A DNA stretch of 64,000 nt from Nocardia vinacea (lineage in GTDB: Bacteria; Actinomycetota; Actinomycetes; Mycobacteriales; Mycobacteriaceae): assembly GCF_035920345.1 (NCBI RefSeq), contig NZ_CP109149.1, forward strand, positions 6,758,001 through 6,822,000, in the 5' to 3' direction. Positions 26,666 to 34,416 of this stretch are shown here, one piece after another. Position 1 is the first letter of the stretch, and each line of letters opens with the position of its first letter. Below the pieces are notes generated by a model. The model was not told the DNA's origin. It saw only the letters and a list, made by a program, of their open reading frames with translations, and made no database searches. The position numbers and the translations under genes are program-made.

Positions 26666-27283
26666 TCAAGCGCCGCGGGAAAGGTAGCGGACGGGAGGCG
26701 GGGTCCGGTAACCGAAGGCTTTGATGAAGCGGGCGCCGATTTGGGCTTCGCCGGCTTCGAGCGCCTCGGCACCTACGGTATTCATCACTCGGTTGATGAC
26801 GTTGAAAAGGGTTGCTACCCAGACGGCCTCGTCGAAAGCCTCGGCGGTGACGCCGACCTCACGGACTTTGTCGGCGTCGCCGGGAGTGAGGCCATCGGGA
26901 TCGCGGACCATTTTGCCGATGAATTCGAGCATGGCGCGGGCTTCGGGACGCAGGGGCGAATTGTCGCCGTCGGCCAGGGCTTCATCGACCAGATCCGCGG
27001 CGATATACGCGCTCGCGATACCCCGGTGCGCGGAGTCGCAGAAGGGGCATTCATTGGACTGGGAGGCCCTGGTTGCGAAGATTTCGCGTTCGGCGACGGT
27101 CCAGAAGGACGGTCCGCGCATGGCGTCCTGGATGAGATCGGAAAGCGGGGTGCCGAAATAGCGGTGCCGGTAGCAGATGACCTTCATGACCGCGGGAACC
27201 TCGGTGCGACCCAACCGCTGCATGGTCGCGAACATGATTCGGGCCGGGAGTTCTTGGCCGGATTCGACTGCGTCGAGCCACAT
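26666..27283 (-). CDS. Carboxymuconolactone decarboxylase/AhpD-like protein
   Basis: 205 aa, all-helical. The AhpD-type redox motif NECPFCDSAHR (CxxC plus His five residues on, near residue 78-86) indicates peroxidase or disulfide chemistry of the kind seen in AhpD and uncharacterised peroxidase-related enzymes. It starts 2 nt after the stop of a smaller gene on the same strand, so the two form an operon. Partner reductase not visible nearby. Confidence 0.85.
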   Translation of the reverse strand: MWLDAVESGQELPARIMFATMQRLGRTEVPAVMKVICYRHRYFGTPLSDLIQDAMRGPSFWTVAEREIFATRASQSNECPFCDSAHRGIASAYIAADLVDEALADGDNSPLRPEARAMLEFIGKMVRDPDGLTPGDADKVREVGVTAEAFDEAVWVATLFNVINRVMNTVGAEALEAGEAQIGARFIKAFGYRTPPPVRYLSRGA

Positions 27284-27285
27284 TT

Positions 27286-27609
27286 TCAGCGCCCCTCCCA
27301 GCAGCGGCGGGCGGCGCGAAGCCGTCGGTCGGCGGCGCCGTAGGCCGCGACCACAGCCGCCTCGAAGATCTCGTCGTCGCTGCGTCCCGCCTCGGCCAGC
27401 GTCGTGATGTTCTTCTCGGTGAGCCGATACGAGCGTTCGGCGACCAGCTCGACGAAATCGGCGAGATCATCGGGGACCCCGGCCGCACCTTCTTCACCCG
27501 AGGCCCGCGCCCGAATCGACCGCCGCACCTCGACCGGCAACTGTCCCGGCGCACCCTCGAGATGCGCGCCGAACTCTTCCCATTTCGAACCCATGGAACG
27601 CCGTGCCAT
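27286..27609 (-). CDS. Small helical CMD-like protein paired with the AhpD-like gene
   Basis: About 107 aa. The segment DLADFVELVAERSYRLTEKNITTLAEAGRSDDEIFEAAVVAAYGAADRRL resembles one helical repeat of the carboxymuconolactone decarboxylase fold, including the DDEIFEA turn, but lacks the CxxC pair of its neighbour. It is probably a structural or regulatory partner. Start uncertain: ATG 27609 is used, with alternatives at 27594 and 27627. Two bases separate it from the downstream AhpD-like gene. Confidence 0.7.
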   Translation of the reverse strand: MARRSMGSKWEEFGAHLEGAPGQLPVEVRRSIRARASGEEGAAGVPDDLADFVELVAERSYRLTEKNITTLAEAGRSDDEIFEAAVVAAYGAADRRLRAARRCWEGR

Positions 27610-27655
27610 GGCCCCATTCTTGCCCATCAACCGCACTACCGCTGCCGAACGAAGA

Positions 27656-28807
27656 TCAGATTTCGCCTTCCCCGCCGAAGTCCCGCCGCACGAAATTCGG
27701 GCGCAGATCCGGCTCGGGTTCGTCGTAGTAGCGGTGGAAGGTCGGGGTCACGCCCGACGAAATCGGCGGATTGATCCAGCTCCAATCGGTCGGGCATTTA
27801 CGGCCCGCGGCCTGCTCCCGATTGACGTGGTCGCAGAACTGCTTGGCGACCGTGTGATGGTCGACGATATACACCCCCGCCTTCCGAAAGCTGTACAGCA
27901 CAGCGCGATTCAATTCGACCAGGGCCTGATCGCGCCACAGTGAACGCTCGTATCTGGTATCCAGGCACATCATTTCGGCGACGAGCGGCAACATGTTGTA
28001 CCGGGTGGTGTCACTGAGATTGCGTGCGCCGATTTCGGCTCCCATATACCAGCCGTTGAACGGTGCGAACGGGTAGGTGATGCCGCCGATCTCCAGGTTC
28101 ATATTCGAAACTGCGGGCAGCGCATGCCATTTCAGGCCGAGTCCGGCGAACCAGTCGAATTCGGGATGTTCGAGTTCGACCTCGCGGGCCAATTCGGGCG
28201 GGATGTCGAACCAGCGGATCGGCTCGTCCGGAGTGCTGATGAGCACCGGCAGGATGTCGAAGGGCGTGCCCGCGCCGCGCCAGCCGAGCTTCATCGCGAA
28301 TTCGGTGATCGTGATATTGGCCGGGTCGCCGGTGACGGTGCCGTCGCCATTGCGATAACCGGCGTAGCGGATGAGTTGTGGGCTGACGATGCGGAATTCG
28401 CGGCCGTCGGCCTGGCGCGGTGGTCCGACGGTGATCATCGATTGGATGGCGCCGCCGTTGGTCGCCATATGCAGGTGCTGCCAGCAGACCTCGGCCAGAT
28501 CGCGGGCCGAGCGCACCCGCCGTGCGTCGAGCAATTTCAGTGATCGCCAGTGTTTTCGCCCGACGCAGCGGGCATGGTTGCGCCACGCGAGCTTTGCGCC
28601 GATCAGGATCTCCTCGGCGGTCTGCACGTAGCTGCCGGTTTGTTGGAGTTGCTCCAATGCGGTGCGGCGGCGGTTCGCGGATAAATGCGCGAGTTCGGGC
28701 AATCGGAAGAACTCATCACACTCCCGCATCCGCCTTTTCAGATCGAGTCCGAAAGGTTTTGTGTCAGCGGAGCTTTCGAGCGATATGACGGGTAACGCTT
28801 GATTCAC
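27656..28807 (-). CDS. nos: Bacterial nitric oxide synthase oxygenase
   Basis: 383 aa oxygenase-only NOS; makes nitric oxide from L-arginine with reducing power from separate flavoproteins. Haem-ligand Cys lies in WRNHARCVGR (~residue 81). SPQLIRYAGY, IPPELAREVELEHPEFDWFAGLGLKWHALPAVSNM and YPFAPFNGWYMGAEIGARNLSD (substrate Glu, pterin region) are all conserved, as is the C-terminal PPISSGVTPTFHRYYDEP. GTG at 28807 is chosen: GGAG seven bases upstream, whereas an in-frame ATG at 28855 has none. No reductase, haem or pterin gene is adjacent. NO formation by Nocardia is reported in the literature. Confidence 0.95.
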   Translation of the reverse strand: MNQALPVISLESSADTKPFGLDLKRRMRECDEFFRLPELAHLSANRRRTALEQLQQTGSYVQTAEEILIGAKLAWRNHARCVGRKHWRSLKLLDARRVRSARDLAEVCWQHLHMATNGGAIQSMITVGPPRQADGREFRIVSPQLIRYAGYRNGDGTVTGDPANITITEFAMKLGWRGAGTPFDILPVLISTPDEPIRWFDIPPELAREVELEHPEFDWFAGLGLKWHALPAVSNMNLEIGGITYPFAPFNGWYMGAEIGARNLSDTTRYNMLPLVAEMMCLDTRYERSLWRDQALVELNRAVLYSFRKAGVYIVDHHTVAKQFCDHVNREQAAGRKCPTDWSWINPPISSGVTPTFHRYYDEPEPDLRPNFVRRDFGGEGEI

Positions 28808-29218
28808 GGTTTTCTCCGGTCGGGCATCAGGTACTGCGGCTAAACAGACAGGCATCGATCGAGCAGAGAATTTCGCGCGCGGAGCGCAGCTGACACCGGG
28901 TTATGCCGGAGGTCCGCGCGATAGCCTCCGCGTTGCGGCGAATCCGGATACGGCAGACGGTTTCGGAAGCGGAGCTGTGCAGGCTGTCGGGTTGCCGAGC
29001 ACGCGCACAGCATCATGACCTGGCTGCTGCCGTTTGCTGTCCACGATCATGCTCGTCCCAATCGACGCCTGAAAACGCCCGCACAGCAGCCTAAGACCGG
29101 TGTGCTGGCCGTGTGCCCGAATTCGACGTAATGCCTGTTCGAAATCTGCCGGGCACTGGCAACTGTTTGCCGATCCGCCCGAAACCCGACCGACCTGTAC
29201 GTTGCGTGCGAAGTACCG
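28808..29218. other. Intergenic between nos and nickel-transporter relic
   Basis: About 410 bp. The first ~60 bp contain the nos ribosome site and probably its promoter. The remainder has no convincing gene on either strand and may include erased 5' sequence of the transporter, but I could not recognise its first helix. Confidence 0.45.
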
Positions 29219-29681
29219 TTGCACGAACGGTTCGTCCAGCAGTCCTTCGACGCCGACCACATTGCTGCGATCGATAACACCACTCGAAAGTTGGTGGCGG
29301 AGAACGGCAAGCACAAGGTGCACACGGTCGGTTTCTGGTTCGCGCTCGGCCATTCCAGCGTGGTGTTCATTCTGGTCGCGCTGCCGGCCTTCGAAGTGCG
29401 GACGCTGGCGGCGAATCTGGAGAACCAGGATTCGAGGCTGCAGCAGTGGACCGGGCTATGGGGCACCAGCATCTCGGGCACCTTCCTGATCGTCATCGGT
29501 CTGCTGAATCTGGCCTCGCTACTCGGCATTTGGCGCGTCTTCCGCCAGATGCGGCAAGGCGGACTTCGACGAGGCGCAGCTCGAGCGCGAGCTGGACAGC
29601 CGGGGCCCGTTGAACCGGGTGCTCGCGCCGGTCGTGCGGCTGGTCGAGAAACCGTGGCAGATGTTTCCGGTCGGACTGTTC
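29219..29681 (+). pseudogene. Decayed NiCoT-family nickel/cobalt permease (hoxN/nixA type)
   Basis: The frame beginning at 29219 carries the NiCoT signature FDADHIAAIDNTTRKL, then VHTVGFWFALGHSSVVF and TGLWGTSISGTFLIVIGLLNLASL. After MRQG (29560) homology continues only in the next frame (+1 at 29562: DFDEAQLERELDSRGPLNRVL ... PWQMFPVGLF) and stops at 29681. Lost: the first helix with the His preceding the signature, and the whole second half with the FDTATE motif. One frameshift plus two truncations make it non-functional. A stop closes the second frame at 29771. Confidence 0.85.
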
Positions 29682-29856
29682 TGTTCGTGGCGACCTGGGT
29701 TGGTGGCAGCAGTGATATGGCGCTTCGCCGGAGTGGAACGCCGCTGGCAAGGTGACCTTGCCACGAAGTAGCCAGGCCGAGCGCCTCATGCCACATACCG
29801 TCCGGCATGTTTATGGTTTGCGTGCCTACATTCGCATTTCTGGCAGGATGGGCGCC

Positions 29857-30921
29857 ATGCTGTCTCGGCGCGAGGTGCGGCGTTGGGTCTCCAGCGCCAT
29901 CGTTAGCGTCGCACTGATTGCCGGTGCGGCGGTGTTCGGCCCACCCCCGGTACTAGCAGCGCCCGGCGATCAGCCCCGCCCGAACACCGGCTCGGCGGAT
30001 GGTCCGTCCCCCGCGGAGCCGACCGTCCCCGGCGTGACGCAGGCTTCGATCGATCGGATCGTGCCCATCAACGACCGGTGGCTGCGGGTGTGGGTGAATT
30101 CACCCGCGATGAGTCGCGCCGTCGAGGTACAGGTGTTGCTGCCGCGTGAGCAGAACCATCCGCGGCCGACCGTCTACATGCTCGATGGGCGCAGTGCCGA
30201 GGCGGAGAGCAACAACTGGACCGAACTCGGGCACGCCGACAAATTCTTCGAAGACAAAGACGTGAACGTGGTGCTGACGGTCGGCGGACCGGCCAGCTTC
30301 TACACCGACTGGCAGCGCCCGGACCCGGTGCTCGGCACCAATATGTGGGAGACCTTCCTGACGAAGGAACTCCCGCCGCTGATCGATGCGAAGTTCAACG
30401 GCAACGGACGCAATGCCGTCATAGGCGTCTCCATGGGCGCCGAGGCCGCGATGATGCTGGCCTTCCGGCAGCCGAAGCTGTACACGGCGGTGGCCGCGCA
30501 CAGCGGATGCTTCTCCATGGGCACCGACCTCGGACAGGCGCAGGCCCGCGCGGTGGTCGCGACCTACCGTGGCGGACCGGACAATATGTTCGGCGATCAG
30601 CACGATTCCGCCTGGCTCGACCATGACGTGCTGCTGCACGCGGAAGCGTTGCGCGGCAAGGCGATCTATCTGTCGGTCGGCAGCGGACTACCCGGCAAAT
30701 ACGACACCCCGAACAATCCGGATCTGGTCAGCACCATCGGATTCGGCGGTCCGCTGGAGGCCGCGACCAATATGTGCACCCACAGGCTGGCCGATCGACT
30801 CACCGCGCTCGGGATTCCGGTGACCGCGAACTTCCGCGCTACCGGGACACACTCGTGGCCGTACTGGGCCGACGAGTTGGGTCTGTCCTGGCCGACGATC
30901 TCGCGGGCGTTGGGCGTTTAG
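29857..30921 (+). CDS. Secreted antigen-85/mycolyltransferase-like esterase
   Basis: 354 aa. Signal peptide: basic LSRREVRRW then SAIVSVALIAGAAVFG and a likely cut near VLAAPG. A Pro-rich spacer leads to an alpha/beta hydrolase domain with WVNSPAMSRAVEVQVLLP, ESNNWTELGHADKFF, nucleophile GVSMGAEAAM (~residue 195) and catalytic His in GTHSWPYWADEL. This layout fits the antigen 85 family of mycolyltransferases or its esterase relatives acting in the envelope. ATG 29857 has AGGA nine bases upstream; ATG 29848 is too close to it. Convergent with pat, stops overlapping by 4 nt. Confidence 0.88.
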   Translation: MLSRREVRRWVSSAIVSVALIAGAAVFGPPPVLAAPGDQPRPNTGSADGPSPAEPTVPGVTQASIDRIVPINDRWLRVWVNSPAMSRAVEVQVLLPREQNHPRPTVYMLDGRSAEAESNNWTELGHADKFFEDKDVNVVLTVGGPASFYTDWQRPDPVLGTNMWETFLTKELPPLIDAKFNGNGRNAVIGVSMGAEAAMMLAFRQPKLYTAVAAHSGCFSMGTDLGQAQARAVVATYRGGPDNMFGDQHDSAWLDHDVLLHAEALRGKAIYLSVGSGLPGKYDTPNNPDLVSTIGFGGPLEAATNMCTHRLADRLTALGIPVTANFRATGTHSWPYWADELGLSWPTISRALGV

Positions 30922-32000
30922 CCGATTCCGAAGCGCGCCAACACATCCGGATCGGTCGCGAACCGCAGGAACTGCTCGTTCTCGTGCGGATCACCGGTGG
31001 TCACCCGCACACCGTCGATGCCGTACGGCCGCAGCAGCACCCCCGCCTCCGCACTCACCTCACCGTATTCGGCGCTGCGCTCGCCCAGCGGCAGCCACAG
31101 GAAGTTCGACTCGCTCGGCGGCACCTCGTAGCCCGCCGCGAGCAGTGCGTCGCGCACCCGATCGCGTTCGACGACGAGACTATCGGTGCGGTCGAGTAGC
31201 TCGTGCCGCGCCTCCAGCGAGGCGATCGCGGCCGCCTGCGCGACCCGGTTCACGCTGAACGGGATGTGCACCTTCATCAGCGCGTTGATCACCGCCGGAT
31301 CGCCGACCGCATAACCCGCGCGCAGCCCCGCCAGACCGTACGCCTTGGAGAAGGTCCGCAGCACAACGACATTGGGCCGATTGCGCCGCAGCTCGACACC
31401 GTTCGGACGCTGCTCAGGGGTCAGCCGCATGTATTCGAAATAGGCCTCGTCGAGCACGATCAGCACATGCTCCGGGATCGCGTCCAGGAAGCGGACCAAC
31501 TCGGCCGCGCCGACCGCGGTGCCGGTCGGGTTGTTCGGATTGCAGACGAAGATCAACTTGGTGCGCTCGGTGACCGCGGCGGCCATCGCATCCAGATCGT
31601 GCACATGCTGCGGGGTGAGCGGCACCTGCACGGCGGTCGCATTGCCGATCTGGGTGACAATCGGATACGCCTCGAAGGATCGCCAGGCGAACAGCACCTC
31701 GTCGGTCGGTGCGTCACAGGTGATCTGCACCAGTTCCTGACACAGCGCGACGCTGCCGCAGCCGACCGCGACGTTCGCCGAGGAGACGCCGAGGAAGTCC
31801 GCAATCGCCGCGCGCAACTCGGTGACCTGATTATCCGGGTAGCGGTTCGCCAATTCCGCGGCCTCGGCAATGGCCTTCGCGGCGGACGGGAGCGGACCGA
31901 AGGTGGTCTCGTTGCTGGCGAGCTTGACCGCGCCCAGATGGTTGCGGCCGGGGACGTACGCCGGGATCGAATCGAGGTCCGGCCGGATGTGCGCTGTCAC
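30918..32000 (-). CDS. pat: Aromatic amino acid/histidinol-phosphate aminotransferase Pat
   Basis: 360 aa fold-type I PLP enzyme, equivalent by order and sequence to mycobacterial Pat (HisC2). It transaminates phenylpyruvate-type acids, completing tyrosine and phenylalanine synthesis after TyrA. Seen: LASNETTFGPLPSA, NRYPDN, CNPNNPTGT (~155), DEAYFEY, the Schiff-base Lys in TFSKAYGLAGLRAGY (~215), and C-terminal GVRVTTGDPHENEQFL. GTG start at 32000, preceded by the divergent hydrolase gene about 95 bp away. Confidence 0.92.
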   Translation of the reverse strand: MTAHIRPDLDSIPAYVPGRNHLGAVKLASNETTFGPLPSAAKAIAEAAELANRYPDNQVTELRAAIADFLGVSSANVAVGCGSVALCQELVQITCDAPTDEVLFAWRSFEAYPIVTQIGNATAVQVPLTPQHVHDLDAMAAAVTERTKLIFVCNPNNPTGTAVGAAELVRFLDAIPEHVLIVLDEAYFEYMRLTPEQRPNGVELRRNRPNVVVLRTFSKAYGLAGLRAGYAVGDPAVINALMKVHIPFSVNRVAQAAAIASLEARHELLDRTDSLVVERDRVRDALLAAGYEVPPSESNFLWLPLGERSAEYGEVSAEAGVLLRPYGIDGVRVTTGDPHENEQFLRFATDPDVLARFGIG

Positions 32001-32095
32001 CGTTCAACCATATGCCGGGTCCGGAAAATCTGGATGTCAGGGCCGCTCACGTGCAATTTCTCGCGAAGATCAGCAGATCCACCTACCCTTGTTTC

Positions 32096-32836
32096 ATGTC
32101 GGGCATTTACGACGATATTGCGCCGCTACGTAGTCGCGACGAAATCATTTCCGGTTCGGACCCACAATCATCGACCGACGATCGACTTCGGACCGCCAGC
32201 GCCCAGGTGCCCATCACGGTGGCCGAGCCGGAGGGCAATGCGCGCGGCGGCATCGTGGTGCTGCACGAGGCCCAGGAGTTCACCGGGTCATTGCTGGAAC
32301 TCATGAAAGCCCTGGCGACCGAGGGCTGGACGGTGGTCGCGCCCAATCTGTTCCATCGCATCGACGGCGAGCCGGCGCAGGAGGTTTTCGGCGACGAACT
32401 CTTCGACGATTTCGACGCCTGCTTCGACTGGCTCACCCGCCGCGGCGTCTTCCCGGACTGCATCGGCGTGCTCGGCTTCGACCACGCGGGCACCGCAGCC
32501 TTCCTGGTGGCGACCAATCGCCCCGTCGGCGCCGCGGTCAGTGTCGCCGCATCCGGCATCGTCGAACCGCTCACCGACGAGGCCGATGCCCTCATCCGCG
32601 CGGCCCCCAATCTGCAGGCGCCATGGCTCGGACTCTTCGGCGCCGACGACCCGGACACCCCGGCCACCCACGTGGATCAACTCCGGGACGCCGCCGCCCG
32701 CGCCGCGGTCGCCAGCCTCGTGGTGACCTATCCGGGCCTGCACCACCGCGCCGACCGCCCCGGCGGCGACGAAGACTTCGAACTCATCGATTCCCAAACC
32801 CGGATTTTCGACTGGTTCGACAGCAATCTTCGGTGA
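32096..32836 (+). CDS. Dienelactone hydrolase-like protein with Asp at nucleophile position
   Basis: 246 aa. An N-terminal ~45-residue extension precedes a DLH-type fold: ARGGIVVLHEAQEF, TVVAPNLFHRIDGEP, CFDWLTRRGVFPDCIGVLGFDHAG, PWLGLFGADDPDTPATHVDQL and GLHHRADRPGGDEDF. The elbow reads G-F-D-H-A-G, so Asp129 stands where DLH has Cys or Ser. Downstream, the acid (GADDPDTP) and His (LHHRAD) positions remain. Either activity is lost or an Asp-nucleophile mechanism is used. ATG at 32096; it precedes a tRNA pair. Confidence 0.8.
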   Translation: MSGIYDDIAPLRSRDEIISGSDPQSSTDDRLRTASAQVPITVAEPEGNARGGIVVLHEAQEFTGSLLELMKALATEGWTVVAPNLFHRIDGEPAQEVFGDELFDDFDACFDWLTRRGVFPDCIGVLGFDHAGTAAFLVATNRPVGAAVSVAASGIVEPLTDEADALIRAAPNLQAPWLGLFGADDPDTPATHVDQLRDAAARAAVASLVVTYPGLHHRADRPGGDEDFELIDSQTRIFDWFDSNLR

Positions 32837-32927
32837 TTACCTGGCGTTTTGCGATCTGGACGTCGGCTACTGTAACCTTCCTGTTCGGCGGTTCGAAAGG
32901 ACCGGTGCCCTCGAAGAGAAGGCTCCA

Positions 32928-33017
32928 GGAGGCGTGCCAGAGCGGCCGAATGGGACTCACTGCTAATGAGTTGTCCCTTCACGGGGACCGGAGGTTCAAA
33001 TCCTCTCGCCTCCGCCA
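32928..33017 (+). tRNA. tRNA-Ser(GCT), CCA encoded
   Basis: Acceptor GGAGGCG pairs with CGCCTCC (33007-33013). Anticodon stem ACTCA/TGAGT closes loop CTGCTAA, giving GCT. A long variable arm (TTGTCCCTTCACGGGGACC) marks class II, and the T arm is GGAGGTTCAAATCCTCT. Discriminator G at 33014 is followed by genomic CCA (33015-33017), unlike the other tRNAs here. Confidence 0.96.
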
Positions 33018-33057
33018 CACCCCGGTTCACCGGGACTATACAACTGAACACAGGCAT

Positions 33058-33130
33058 GCGCCCGTAGCTCAACGGATAGAGCATCTGACTACGGATCAGA
33101 AGGTTAGGGGTTCGAATCCCTTCGGGCGCA
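33058..33130 (+). tRNA. tRNA-Arg(ACG)
   Basis: 73 nt. Acceptor GCGCCCG/CGGGCGC, anticodon stem TCTGA/TCAGA with loop CTACGGA giving ACG, T arm AGGGGTTCGAATCCCTT, discriminator A; no encoded CCA. A34 of this tRNA is the known substrate of TadA, encoded at 119-580. It lies 40 bp after tRNA-Ser(GCT), probably in one transcript. Confidence 0.96.
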
Positions 33131-33151
33131 CTTCACTCGTCACCGGCTCAT

Positions 33152-33170
33152 GCTCACGGAGAGCGTGAGC
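33152..33170 (+). terminator. Hairpin after tRNA-Arg
   Basis: GCTCACG and CGTGAGC (7 bp) around GAGAG, 21 bp after the tRNA-Arg 3' end. No T run; probable tRNA operon terminator. Confidence 0.6.
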
Positions 33171-33191
33171 TGGTGCTCGTTTCGTCGTGTT

Positions 33192-33212
33192 TGTGGGGGT
33201 GAAACCCCCACA
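33192..33212 (+). terminator. Nine-base-pair GC hairpin
   Basis: TGTGGGGGT and ACCCCCACA form a perfect 9-bp stem around GAA. Followed by a C-rich run, no T tract. Second candidate terminator between the tRNAs and the Uma2 fragment. Confidence 0.55.
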
Positions 33213-33312
33213 CCCCCACCCGGAGGGCTTCGCCCCCGGCTGGGTTCGGCGGCGGGTTCGCCTCCTTTCGGTCGCGCTCTTATTTAGTGCCCATTCGGCC
33301 TTTGGAGATCGT

Positions 33313-33438
33313 GTGACTGTCAGCTGGCATGGGTCACAGCCTCAGCCCACTACCAGCGAGCAATACCTCGACCTTGATGAGGCCATCCGACGCGACTTAG
33401 AGATCGTCGACGGGTTTGTCGTTCCTACGGTGAATTGA
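33313..33438 (+). pseudogene. N-terminal fragment of Uma2-family (DUF820) endonuclease
   Basis: 41 codons from a GTG at 33313. YLDLDEAIRRDLEIVDGFVVP resembles the conserved N-terminus of Uma2-type proteins (Tyr-Leu ... Arg ... Glu-Ile-Val-Asp-Gly-Phe-Val-Val), normally 180-200 aa. The frame ends at 33438 just after this motif, so the catalytic core is missing. A relic next to tRNA genes; identification rests on one short motif. Confidence 0.55.
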
Positions 33439-33460
33439 TTCCTGCAGACGCACGCAGAGA

Positions 33461-34297
33461 TCAGCGCCGGACCCAACCCTGTGCACGGTCGGCCAGGTTC
33501 CACCACGAAACGAACTGCGTGTCTTCGGAGTTCAGCTTCCAGCGCGCGGCGAGTCCATCGAAGAATGCGTCGTCACCGGTCTTTCCGTCCTTCGGCTCTC
33601 CGATGTAGACCAGCCGTTCACCACCTCCAGCTTCGAACGCGGCAAGCGCGTCCGACGCCATTGGGTTGCCCCACCCCGGCGGCCAGCAGAGGAACAGCAC
33701 AGCATCGGAGCCGCCGCTCGGACGCGCAGCGAACTCATCGAGATCCCCGATGCCATGCCACACGTCCGACTGACCGGCTGCACCGAAAAACGACATGTTC
33801 TCCGTCTTGTCCGGCGGCTCGGAGTCGTACGCGTCGACGCCCATTCCCACTTCGGTCAGCTGCGCCGCCCAATACCCGCGCCCGGCCCCCAGTTCGACCA
33901 CCTTGCGGCCATCGGCAAACTGATTCAGCCACGCAATCGTCTCGGGCGACGGGATGGCGTACGCATAGGCGGCCTGCAAGATTGTTTGCGCAAACCCCAG
34001 ACGCACACTGCCATTCATCCGACCGCCGTCCACTACGCGACGGCCTTCGCGCTCGGACACCGATGGCGCAACGATCTCCCAGTACGGATTCGCGCTGACC
34101 GACCGGCCACCAGTCATGTAGTGCACGAACCGCAGATCGAACGCGGCGTCGGCCCGACCATCCCCCGTCCCCGCCAACATCGGGGCCGTATCCAAGTACT
34201 CCGCCACCTTCGGATACTCAGCCCGAAGCCGCTCCTCATCACCAAGCAACGCAGCCAGTTCGTCCCGCCGATCCGTCGTCAACGCGAGCTCGGTCAT
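33461..34297 (-). CDS. Methyltransferase-like protein with SAM-type Rossmann motif
   Basis: 278 aa. Residues ~130-150 hold KVVELGAGRGYWAAQL, a class I SAM-binding loop, followed by GVDAYDSEPPDKTENM. The C-terminal half carries DAVLFLCWPPGWGNPMASDALAAFEAGGGERLVYIGEPKDGKTGDD, where other methyltransferases keep their substrate and motif IV regions. No specific family or target recognised. It stands alone after the tRNA pair and Uma2 fragment; an accessory origin is possible. Confidence 0.7.
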   Translation of the reverse strand: MTELALTTDRRDELAALLGDEERLRAEYPKVAEYLDTAPMLAGTGDGRADAAFDLRFVHYMTGGRSVSANPYWEIVAPSVSEREGRRVVDGGRMNGSVRLGFAQTILQAAYAYAIPSPETIAWLNQFADGRKVVELGAGRGYWAAQLTEVGMGVDAYDSEPPDKTENMSFFGAAGQSDVWHGIGDLDEFAARPSGGSDAVLFLCWPPGWGNPMASDALAAFEAGGGERLVYIGEPKDGKTGDDAFFDGLAARWKLNSEDTQFVSWWNLADRAQGWVRR

Positions 34298-34416
34298 CCG
34301 TCAATTCTGGCCTGACACAGCCCAATTCGTGGGCAATTCCGCGGGCTGCGCGGGAAGACGTCGCCCCCTCGACGGCCATGCCCTCGCCGGGGGTGAAGAC
34401 CAGCGCAGGCCAGCCG

